This document shows positions 1 to 5,238 of a stretch of DNA of 19,215 nucleotides, one piece after another. The notes under the pieces are model-generated. The model was not told the DNA's origin. It searched no databases and saw only the letters and a program-made list of their open reading frames with translations. Made by a program: the position numbers and the translations under genes. The DNA lies in the NCBI GenBank assembly GCA_043764895.1, contig JAYUJY010000181.1:1-19215 (forward strand). Reading direction: 5' to 3'. The stretch is from JAAFJU01 sp043764895 (lineage in GTDB: Bacteria; Cyanobacteriota; Cyanobacteriia; Leptolyngbyales; Leptolyngbyaceae). Each line of letters starts with the position of its first letter. Within the stretch, counting starts at the first letter, position 1.

Positions 1-60
1 TTTACCTTTTTTGATCCCGTTCTTACGGATATGACTCGATTCACATTCAGGGCATTTCAT
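1..60 (-). CDS. IS1-family transposase, N-terminal fragment (runs off left edge)
   Basis: Only the first 20 codons are visible. They read M-K-C-P-E-C-E-S-S-H-I-R-K-N-G-I-K-K-G-K. The CPEC followed by HIRKNG is the start of the zinc-ribbon DNA-binding domain found in InsA/InsB-type and related IS1-family transposases of cyanobacteria, where the second CxxC pair comes about 10 residues later (beyond the edge). The ATG is preceded by AAGGTGAATCCTG, a usable ribosome site. The gene points away from csb1 and appears to have landed in it. Whether it is complete cannot be told from this window. Confidence 0.6.
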   Translation of the reverse strand, partial: MKCPECESSHIRKNGIKKGK

Positions 61-99
61 CAGGATTCACCTTAACTCATACACTAATTATGCAACGCC
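1..99 (-). mobile_element. Left end of an IS1-like insertion sequence (partial)
   Basis: The minus strand carries the start of a transposase-type zinc-ribbon gene whose ATG lies at 58-60. About 38 bp upstream of it, read leftward from 99, is GGCGTTGCATAATTA, which resembles a terminal inverted repeat. On the plus strand the csb1 reading frame resumes directly outside this point, so 99/100 is the inferred element boundary. Bases 100-108 could be one copy of the target duplication; the other end of the element lies outside the window and cannot be checked. Family assignment rests on the N-terminal transposase residues only. Confidence 0.55.
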
Positions 100-463
100 T
101 GGGAATGTGCCTTATTACCGTGAAGAGTTTGCGGCGGAGTCGATTACGGCGTATTTTAGTGTGGATTTGGTGCAGATTCGGAGTTATCGGTTGGGATCTG
201 CGGTTGAGGATTTGTTGATTGCGATCGCGTTGTATAAGGTTCAGGCGTTTCTCAGTAGAGGATTGCGATTGCGAACGGCATGTGATCTGGAAATGCTCGG
301 GGTGACAGTTCAGAAACCGATTGATTACAAGTTGCCAACGCTAGAGGAGTTGACGAAAGCGTTGCCGGGAATGGTGTTGGCGGCGAAAGGTGCGTTTGCT
401 GATCCGGCGGTGACGGTGGTGGAGTACAAGGTTGATAAGAAGAAAGGAGCGAAGGACGTATGA
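100..463 (+). pseudogene. csb1: csb1 (cas7 of type I-G CRISPR), 3' fragment cut by the insertion element
   Basis: About 120 codons of the C-terminal part of Csb1 (GSU0053 family), the Cas7 backbone subunit of type I-G (formerly I-U) Cascade. The visible protein runs from PGNVPYYREEF through ITAYFSVDLVQIRSYRLG to a lysine-rich tail. A GTG at 107 could start a 118-residue product, but the frame is open upstream only through insertion-element DNA, so this GTG is probably an internal valine. Csb1 proteins are normally around 300 residues, so most of the subunit is missing here. The stop (461-463) overlaps the csb2 start as ATGA, which shows the two were translationally coupled. The family call leans on csb2 next door; the N-terminal half may lie beyond the element to the left. 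Confidence 0.7.
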
Positions 464-2091
464 GTGTTGTGATTTCGATTCAGTTTTTGACGGGGCGTTA
501 TCATGGGACGCCGTGGGATAAGCAGGTGAATGAGGGTGCGGTGGAGTGGCCGCCGTCGCCTTGGCGGATTTTGCGATCGCTGGTGGCGGCGTATTATCGA
601 TCGGTTGCTCGGGCCGATCGTCGTGAGATGTTGGCGTTGATGACCGCACTGGTGGAGTGTCCGCCGAGCTATGTGTTGCCGGAGGTGACGGCGGCTCATA
701 CCCGACATTTTATGCCGTTGTGGAAGGAGGGGAAGTCGGTGACGACGAAGGTGTTGGATACGTTTTTTGCGTTGCCGGGTGGGGCGTTGTCCGATCGGGC
801 TGTTGTGCAGGTGGTGTGGGAAACGCTGGATTTGGATCCCGGTTTGTTGGGGTTGCTGGAGGGGTTATGCGAGTCGGTGAGCTATCTAGGGCGCGCGGAG
901 TCTTGGGTGGAGATGCGGGTGAGCGCGATCGAGGCGAGGTCTCTTAAGCCCAATGCGATTGAGATTCCGGCGGGGACTCGGTGCGATGATCCGATCGTGA
1001 AGGTGTTGGTGCCGTTGAATGAGGCCGATCGATCGGTGTTTTTGGCGGCGATGGCGATGGTGCCGAATGTGAGTAAGGGGCGCGGACGGTGGACGGCTCC
1101 GAGGGATGTGTTGGAGATGTTGGAGTTGGATGTGGGGGTACTCCATGGGGAGGGGTGGCATGGGATTCCGGGGAGTCGGTGGGCGTTGTATGGGATGTCG
1201 AAGCTGGGGCGATCGGTGAGTGGGTCGGGGGAGCCTAGGCAAGAGAAGCCTGTGATGGCGCGGTTTGCGTTGTCGGCAAAGGTGTTGCCTCGGGTGACGG
1301 CGGCGTTGTCGGTGGGGGAGCGGTTTCATCAGGCGTTGATGGTGTGGAGCCGGGATGGTGAGGGGCGATCGGATCGGGTGTTTGCGGGGCGGGATGAGGC
1401 GGGAGATCCGATGAAGGCGGATCACGATCATGCGTGGTATTTGCCGGAGTGTAACGATCGCGGTGAGATTGTGAGTCTGGTGGTGTATGCGCCGGGTGGG
1501 TTTGGAATGGGTGCGCTGCGGGCGTTGCGGCAGTTGGAGAAGGTGTGGGGCAGTGAGGGGTTTGATATTCGGACGGATTTGGTGTCGTTGGGGGCGGTGG
1601 ATGGAGGGGGTGATGGGCGAGGGGTGACGGGGAAGAGTGCGGTATGGCGAAGTTTGACGCCGTTTGTGTTGCCGCGTTTTCCGAAGATAGACAGGCGGGG
1701 AAATGCGAAGTTGATTGCGGGGACGGGGTTTCAGGCGGATGGGGCGGAGGATCAGGCGTTGCGGTTGTTGCGGCAGTTACGATCGGAGTGGGGGTGCGTA
1801 GATGGGGTGCGGAGTGCGGAGGGGGAGTGGTTGGTGTGGTCTAGTGGAGATGGCGAAGAACTTGTGCGGGTGCGGGTTGTGGGCTGTGGAGTACTGGATG
1901 AGGGGCGGGAGGCACAGCGGTATCCGGCGGCTCGGTTTCGGCGGGTGCGATCGCATGGGCGGGGGGTGAAGTCGTTGGGGATGGGGGTTTGGGTTGAGGT
2001 GCGGTTTGCGGTGGTGGTGGTGGGTCCGATCGCGTTGGGGTATGGGGCACATTTTGGGTTGGGGGGTTTGGTGCCTTGCGCGGATGGGTAG
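460..2091 (+). CDS. csb2: Csb2, Cas5-Cas6 fusion protein of type I-G CRISPR-Cas
   Basis: 543 residues, in the usual size range of Csb2 (GSU0054 family). In type I-G systems this protein combines the Cas5 role, holding the crRNA 5' end, with a Cas6-like domain that cuts the precursor RNA at repeats. The N-terminus IQFLTGRYHGTPWD followed by VEWPPSPWRILRSLVAAYY (about residues 6-45) is the family signature. The C-terminus has the glycine-rich RAMP loop GPIALGYGAHFGLGGLVP (522-539), with H531 a candidate catalytic or RNA-contacting residue. ATG overlaps the csb1 stop, with AAAGGAG at 443-449 as ribosome site. The coding strand is strikingly rich in G and T, unlike the toxin-antitoxin genes downstream. 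The frame is intact, although its partner csb1 is cut. A CRISPR array follows after about 235 bp. Confidence 0.88.
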   Translation: MSVVISIQFLTGRYHGTPWDKQVNEGAVEWPPSPWRILRSLVAAYYRSVARADRREMLALMTALVECPPSYVLPEVTAAHTRHFMPLWKEGKSVTTKVLDTFFALPGGALSDRAVVQVVWETLDLDPGLLGLLEGLCESVSYLGRAESWVEMRVSAIEARSLKPNAIEIPAGTRCDDPIVKVLVPLNEADRSVFLAAMAMVPNVSKGRGRWTAPRDVLEMLELDVGVLHGEGWHGIPGSRWALYGMSKLGRSVSGSGEPRQEKPVMARFALSAKVLPRVTAALSVGERFHQALMVWSRDGEGRSDRVFAGRDEAGDPMKADHDHAWYLPECNDRGEIVSLVVYAPGGFGMGALRALRQLEKVWGSEGFDIRTDLVSLGAVDGGGDGRGVTGKSAVWRSLTPFVLPRFPKIDRRGNAKLIAGTGFQADGAEDQALRLLRQLRSEWGCVDGVRSAEGEWLVWSSGDGEELVRVRVVGCGVLDEGREAQRYPAARFRRVRSHGRGVKSLGMGVWVEVRFAVVVVGPIALGYGAHFGLGGLVPCADG

Positions 2092-2326
2092 GTGTTTTTC
2101 TAAGTCGGGTGGAAAAAAGGGGGTGAAAGACTGATGGGATGGGCGTTTCGAGCTTTGAGTTTGGGTTTGCGTTCGGCGCGATCGTTCGGAGCCTTATGGG
2201 GCAAGGGTTTGGATGTTTTAAGCGGAGGTCGATCGAGATGCTTTTACGGTATATAATTACGAATACGTGTGAGCCGCGCGATCGGACCTTGAAAACTACA
2301 TACTGCAAGGGTTTCAGCCTCCCGAC
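2092..2326 (+). promoter_or_regulatory. CRISPR leader between csb2 and the array
   Basis: Noncoding stretch between the csb2 stop and the first repeat. It contains a good -10 box, TATAAT at 2252-2257, without a convincing -35 element. Transcription from it would run rightward into the array. The segment ACCTTGAAAACTACATA shortly before the first repeat resembles leader-proximal sequence I associate with cyanobacterial arrays (recollection, not checked). Placing the leader here fits the repeat orientation: the 3' end ATTGAAGC is the usual crRNA handle form, and sequence change accumulates at the far end of the array. Confidence 0.6.
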
Positions 2327-2576
2327 GTTTTCCGCAGGTTTTACTTGCGGCTCCATTGAAGCATTAGGAAGTACTTCCAGTAAAACCATAGGATTTACGT
2401 TTTCCGCAGGTTTTACTTGCGGCTCCATTGAAGCAGGGCTTGAACCCTCGGGACTTTAGAGTGGCGGCGATGTTTTCCGCAGGTTTTACTTGCGGCTCCA
2501 TTGAAGCGAAGAACCGTTTCAAAATACTGCACTTTCTTTTGTTTTCCGCAGGTTTTTCTTGCGGCTCCATTGAAGC
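2327..2576 (+). CRISPR. CRISPR array: four 36-nt repeats, three spacers
   Basis: Repeats at 2327-2362, 2399-2434, 2472-2507 and 2541-2576; spacers of 36, 37 and 33 nt between them. Repeats 1-3 are identical; repeat 4 has one change (A to T in the hairpin loop). The repeat begins GTTTT, then CCGCAGGTTTTACTTGCGG, then CTCCATTGAAGC. CCGCAGG pairs with CTTGCGG (7 pairs with one G-U) around a TTTTA loop; the 3' end ATTGAAGC would be the 8-nt crRNA handle. The array follows csb2 directly, so it belongs to the type I-G locus. Further repeat copies occur at 3431 and 4377, separated by toxin-antitoxin cassettes rather than spacers. Confidence 0.95.
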
Positions 2577-2733
2577 GAAGTGGTGTTTTTTGACGTGAGC
2601 AGGAGGCTATCATAGTTTCTGGGCTGGGTCGATCGTGTTCTTGACCAACAGTATGGCTTCATCGATGAAGAACTCGACCTCATCATCAACTACGATATTA
2701 AATATCGAATGGGTCGTGACAAGGGAGGAGGAG
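2577..2733 (+). repeat. Flank A, copy 1 (duplicated at 3467-3622)
   Basis: Starts directly after CRISPR repeat 4 and ends at the ribosome site of the first toxin-antitoxin cassette. It matches 3467-3622 with about 15 differences by eye over roughly 150 positions, including small indels. The two copies, including the CRISPR repeat in front of each, are offset by 890 bp. Both hold the same methylase-tail remnant. Confidence 0.9.
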
Positions 2734-2744
2734 ATAAGTCGTGA
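2616..2744 (+). pseudogene. C-terminal remnant of an Eco57I-type DNA methylase gene, copy 1
   Basis: An open frame of 42 codons directly after a TAG (2613-2615) reads FLGWVDRVLDQQYGF, then DEELDLIINYDIKYRMG, then RDKGGGDKS and TGA. The element DEELD-IINYDIKYRMG near a C-terminus is, to my recollection, the end of large Eco57I-type restriction-modification methylases in cyanobacteria; I could not search this. No upstream part of such a gene is present: a CRISPR repeat sits about 40 bp ahead. The TGA overlaps the GTG of the DUF4258 gene (GTGA at 2741-2744), so in the ancestor the small gene was probably coupled to the methylase gene. Confidence 0.6.
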
Positions 2745-3001
2745 ATTTCAAGTTTTCAAATCATGCTATGGAAGAAATGCAGAGACGCAAAATCCCGATC
2801 TCGATCGTAGAAGCCGTCCTGAAAGATCCACAGCAAATCCTAGAACAAAGCAAAGACATCACAATTTATCAATCTCAACTTGATTTTGACACCGATAAAC
2901 TTTATCTAATCCGCGTCTTCATCAACACTACGCTCGATCCTGCCATCATCGTCACCGCCTATCGCACCAGCCAAATTCAAAAATATTGGAGCCAACTATG
3001 A
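2741..3001 (+). CDS. DUF4258 protein, putative toxin of a two-gene module
   Basis: 86 residues. The N-terminus FKFSNHAMEEMQRRKIP, with an early histidine (SNHA) and an RRKI segment, is characteristic of DUF4258, a compact fold often regarded as toxin-like and related to RelE/BrnT-type RNases. The middle holds LDFDTDKLYLIRVFI and the C-terminus the usual VTAYRTSQIQKYW strand-helix. GTG start at 2741 is supported by GGGAGGAGG at 2724-2732. The TGA overlaps the ATG of the next gene by four bases (ATGA), the classic DUF4258-DUF2283 pairing in cyanobacteria. The toxin role is inferred from family and context. The module lies between two CRISPR repeats. Confidence 0.8.
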   Translation: MNFKFSNHAMEEMQRRKIPISIVEAVLKDPQQILEQSKDITIYQSQLDFDTDKLYLIRVFINTTLDPAIIVTAYRTSQIQKYWSQL

Positions 3002-3210
3002 AAATTAAATACGATCCCGAAGTTGACGCAATTCGCATCACACTCAAAGACACTGAAATCGAAGAAAGCGGCGAAGAAATTCCTGGAATCATCCTAGACT
3101 TCGATGCAGCAGGCAACGTCGTCAGCATCGAAATTCTTCAAGCCTCTCAGCGTATCGACAACCCTCAAGCGATTGAATACATGATTACTCCATGCGTGGT
3201 TGCCGCCTAG
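2998..3210 (+). CDS. DUF2283 protein, putative antitoxin partner
   Basis: 70 residues from ATG 2998, chosen over an in-frame TTG 12 bases upstream because it gives the four-base overlap with the DUF4258 stop. The sequence MKIKYDPEVDAIRITL, then SGEEIPGIILDFDAAGNVVSIEIL and a short C-terminal helix matches DUF2283, a small beta-rich family usually found beside DUF4258 toxins. Direct biochemical roles are poorly established, so antitoxin is an inference from genomic pairing. It is followed by a decayed Rpn-type gene tail and then a CRISPR repeat. Confidence 0.82.
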   Translation: MKIKYDPEVDAIRITLKDTEIEESGEEIPGIILDFDAAGNVVSIEILQASQRIDNPQAIEYMITPCVVAA

Positions 3211-3275
3211 TTCAGCACCACTATTGCAATGGCGGGGGTAGGGCGCTCGTTCTCAACGATGAACACCGCTTGATA

Positions 3276-3420
3276 TGCGTCAAAGAAGAGGGTAAAGAAG
3301 AAGCTTTCACGAAAACAGTTCCCATGCTGCTTCAGAGTGGATTTTCGATCGAGGAAATTGCCGATCGCTTAAGGCTTCACGACCGAGCAGGTTTGTCAAT
3401 TTGCTCAGGCCCAAAACTAA
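3276..3420 (+). pseudogene. Frameshifted C-terminal remnant of an Rpn/PD-(D/E)XK-type gene, copy 1
   Basis: One frame gives VKEEGKEEAFTKTVPM, LLQSGFSIEEIADRLR; after a frameshift near 3373-3385 the next frame gives TTEQVCQFAQAQN and TAA at 3418-3420. Charged EEGKEE repeats followed by a helix-turn-helix-like GFSIEEIADRL are typical of the ends of Rpn-family (DUF4351-type) transposase-like nucleases in cyanobacteria. No nuclease core precedes it, so it is a fragment. The last 20 or so codons are also present, unshifted, at 4310-4366. Confidence 0.6.
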
Positions 3421-3430
3421 TTCGATCGCC
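3362..3430 (+). repeat. Flank B, copy 1 (duplicated at 4309-4376)
   Basis: Closes the first toxin-antitoxin cassette and leads into the CRISPR repeat at 3431. It is almost identical to 4309-4376: a one-base indel and a few substitutions near the left end, then identity through the start of the following CRISPR repeat. The shared block including the repeat hairpin is about 93 bp. Confidence 0.9.
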
Positions 3431-3466
3431 GTTTTCCGCAGGTTTTACTTGCGGCGGTATTGAAGC
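3431..3466 (+). repeat. Isolated CRISPR repeat between the two cassettes
   Basis: Full 36-nt copy of the array repeat with three adjacent substitutions (GCGGCGGT in place of GCGGCTCC), outside the hairpin stem. The hairpin and the ATTGAAGC handle are intact. It stands 854 bp from the end of repeat 4, with the DUF4258/DUF2283 cassette where a spacer would be. Confidence 0.93.
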
Positions 3467-3622
3467 GAAGTGGTGTTTTTTGAGGTGAGCAGGAGGCTAT
3501 CATAATTTCTGGGCTGGGTCGATCGCTTTTCTTGACCAACACTATGGCTTCACCGATAAAGAACACTGGCCTCATCATCAACTATGATATTAAACATTGG
3601 ATGGGTTGTGACAAGGGAGAAG
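3467..3622 (+). repeat. Flank A, copy 2
   Basis: Second copy of 2577-2733, starting right after a CRISPR repeat and ending at the ribosome site of mntA. It has diverged more within the methylase-tail reading frame, including two one-base insertions. Confidence 0.9.
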
Positions 3623-3630
3623 ACGAGTAA
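3506..3630 (+). pseudogene. C-terminal remnant of an Eco57I-type DNA methylase gene, copy 2 (frameshifted)
   Basis: Same remnant as 2616-2744 but carrying two frame changes. Read across them it gives QHYGFTDK and IINYDIK-WMG-DKGEDE. The stop TAA at 3628-3630 overlaps the ATG of mntA by one base (TAATG). The better preserved residues differ between the copies, so the ancestor can be partly rebuilt from both; it looks closer to the methylase C-terminus than either copy alone. Confidence 0.5.
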
Positions 3631-3986
3631 TGGAACGCTTATCAGTTAAGCCAGAAACATACGATCGGCTCACCATTAATACAGACCAGCTAGAAGAATT
3701 TTGCCAACGGCGGCATATTATTGAGCTTGCCCTCTTTGGATCAGTTCTCCGCGACGACTTTCGTCCCGACAGCGACATCGATATTCTGATCACATTCACC
3801 CCCAACGTCAAAATAAGTCTTCTCGATCTCGTGGATATGCAATATGAGCTAGAAGAGCTATCTCACCGAAGTGTAGACCTCCTGACCAAAAAATCAGTCA
3901 TCAATAGCGCTAACTGGATTCGCCGCAAAGAAATTCTCAACACAGCAAAAATTATTTATGAATCGAGATCTAGGCTACTTGCTTGA
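3630..3986 (+). CDS. mntA: MntA-type nucleotidyltransferase, antitoxin of a HEPN/MNT module
   Basis: 118 residues of a minimal nucleotidyltransferase. The motif GS(37-38)-x8-SDID with D49 and D51 lies in LFGSVLRDDFRPDSDIDILI, and a third acidic residue D83 sits in SVDLL; together these are the metal-binding residues of the pol-beta superfamily. In studied HEPN/MNT (type VII) systems this enzyme transfers AMP to the HEPN toxin and silences it. The C-terminal helix (about 92-112) is the usual partner-binding tail. ATG 3630 has AAGGGAG at 3613-3619. It overlaps hepT by 29 bp, typical of this operon. All active-site residues are present, so it is probably functional. Confidence 0.9.
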   Translation: MERLSVKPETYDRLTINTDQLEEFCQRRHIIELALFGSVLRDDFRPDSDIDILITFTPNVKISLLDLVDMQYELEELSHRSVDLLTKKSVINSANWIRRKEILNTAKIIYESRSRLLA

Positions 3987-4305
3987 TATTGCTAATACTT
4001 GTAGCACGATCGTTGAACTCCTCGAAGACATGAATGAAGTGTCATTTTTGACAGATAAGCGAACACATCTTGCCGTTTTGTACGAAATTATCGTTACAGG
4101 AGAAATCGTCAAACGACTATCCCAAGAATTTCGGCAAGACCACCCAGAAATCCCGTGGAAACAAATCGCTGGAATGCGTGACAAGCTCGTTCATGACTAC
4201 AATAAAGTTGATCTTGATTTGACGTGGGAAGTAACCCAATCTAGCATTCCCGCATTGTTAGAGTTTGTACAGCCTCTTCTACCCCCAGAAGAAGGCAAAA
4301 CCTAG
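3958..4305 (+). CDS. hepT: HepT-type HEPN ribonuclease toxin (DUF86)
   Basis: 115 residues, helical. The HEPN active-site motif Rx4HxY appears as RDKLVHDY with R74, H79 and Y81; the tyrosine is the AMP-accepting residue in characterised HepT toxins. The preceding EIIVTGEIVKRLSQEF and PWKQIAGMRDKL are standard DUF86 core elements. Known family members cleave RNA, for example tRNA 3' ends, when not modified by MntA. The ATG lies within the end of mntA. The motif is intact, so an active toxin is expected. The gene is followed almost at once by flank B and a partial CRISPR repeat. Confidence 0.9.
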   Translation: MNRDLGYLLDIANTCSTIVELLEDMNEVSFLTDKRTHLAVLYEIIVTGEIVKRLSQEFRQDHPEIPWKQIAGMRDKLVHDYNKVDLDLTWEVTQSSIPALLEFVQPLLPPEEGKT

Positions 4306-4308
4306 TGT

Positions 4309-4376
4309 CGATCGCTTAAAGCTTACGATCGAGCAGGTTTGTCAATTTGCTCAGGCCCAAAACTAATTCGATCGCC
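4309..4376 (+). repeat. Flank B, copy 2, with in-frame Rpn-type gene tail
   Basis: Begins four bases after the hepT stop. Codons 4310-4366 read DRLKLTIEQVCQFAQAQN and TAA without a frameshift, unlike the copy ending at 3420. It carries only the last 18 codons of the Rpn-like gene, less than copy 1, so the cassettes have different left joints in this flank. Confidence 0.85.
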
Positions 4377-4400
4377 GTTTTCCGCAGGTTTTACTTGCGG
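4377..4400 (+). repeat. Truncated CRISPR repeat closing the cassette region
   Basis: The first 24 nt of the CRISPR repeat (GTTTT plus the complete hairpin ending CTTGCGG) and then a sharp change of sequence. The 3' handle part is absent. No further repeats occur to the right. Confidence 0.88.
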
Positions 4401-4504
4401 AAGAGGAGCTTGGAATCGATCGGGAAAGACGATCGTCTCTCCTACCTTTCCAGAGCTAAAGCTAACAGCAGCGATCGTATTGGATGCGTAGGGTCTAATT
4501 GCGA

Positions 4505-5176
4505 TTAATCCATAGAACCCAACACTTGCGCCGCCTTTAGATTCAATTCTGGAAACATCGGAGAAACGATCGCCTCATCCCCTCTAAATTGTCTTGTCTC
4601 ATATTCACCATCCACGAGAATGCAAATCGTCAACGTAGGTTGTTTGGGCGATCCAATATGTCTGACCCCGCCCAATCCGGCATAATCGATAATCCAATAT
4701 TCGGGAATACCCAGGGCTTCATAGTCAGTCAACTTTGTCTCGTAATCATCCTGCCAGTTGGTTGAAACCACTTCAATTACAAGTTTGACAGATGGACCAT
4801 TTTCAATAGTAGATGCCTTTTTCCAACGAGGTTCAGTTTCCAACGCTGCCGAGTCTAAAACAACCACATCAGGATCGTAACCTGTATCGTCAAAACGCTT
4901 GATGACGCACCCTTGTGGGATGAAATAGGGAAGCTTTTTTTGACGGATCTCAAAGGCCAGTTCGTCATGGTTAAACCCTGCGATTCTAGAATGGTCTCCT
5001 CTCGGTTGTGGCATCTGGAAGATGACTCCTCTTCTTAGTTCGTAGCGAAACTCTGAATTTTCTGGATACCACTCAACAAATTCGTCAAAGGTGACAGGCT
5101 TCTGAAAAACCTGCATTCGTATTTTAACGGGTCGATCCTCCATAGAAGAGGCTTTGCCAACGGTTGCAACGGTCAT
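4505..5176 (-). CDS. Uma2-family putative endonuclease (DUF820)
   Basis: 223 residues. The protein opens with a short leader, then VTFDEFVEWYPENSEFRYELRRGVIFQM, a fold with conserved glutamate and arginine, then GYDPDVVVLD, LVIEVVSTNWQDDYETKLTDYEALGIPEYWIIDY, the PD-(D/E)XK-like core with D, E-V and K, and ends FPELNLKAAQVL. This order is diagnostic of Uma2, a very abundant cyanobacterial family with a restriction-endonuclease-like fold. Its cellular role is not settled. ATG 5176 has GGAG about ten bases upstream; M12 or M21 are alternative starts. The family is often expanded in cyanobacteria and moves readily. About 60 bp separate it from the glmU stop upstream on the same strand. Confidence 0.88.
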   Translation of the reverse strand: MTVATVGKASSMEDRPVKIRMQVFQKPVTFDEFVEWYPENSEFRYELRRGVIFQMPQPRGDHSRIAGFNHDELAFEIRQKKLPYFIPQGCVIKRFDDTGYDPDVVVLDSAALETEPRWKKASTIENGPSVKLVIEVVSTNWQDDYETKLTDYEALGIPEYWIIDYAGLGGVRHIGSPKQPTLTICILVDGEYETRQFRGDEAIVSPMFPELNLKAAQVLGSMD

Positions 5177-5238
5177 AGGTCGATCGCTCCTAACTGGGTC
5201 TGTTCTTCACGTCAAGCTTCGTCTTCATCTTTTCTATG

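Noticed and set aside
886..1431. Minus-strand frame of 181 codons rich in H, P and R
   Set aside because: This composition is the antisense of the G/T-rich csb2 strand, not a real protein.
2139..2459. Plus-strand open frame across leader and first two repeats
   Set aside because: It reads through CRISPR repeats (FSAGFTCGSIEA peptides) and lacks a family match or ribosome site.
1841..2613. Minus-strand open frames containing repeated MEPQVKPAEN-like peptides
   Set aside because: The repeated peptide is the CRISPR repeat translated in reverse, and the remainder is antisense to csb2; no protein is supported.
3192..3488. A 98-codon plus-strand frame as an intact gene
   Set aside because: Its middle is a fragment of an Rpn-type tail, the frame is shifted near the end and it runs into a CRISPR repeat; it is scored as a pseudogene instead.
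4401..4504. Minus-strand open codons after the Uma2 stop reading SSGKVGETIVFPDRF
   Set aside because: Looks protein-like but has no start, no recognisable family and continues into the partial CRISPR repeat.
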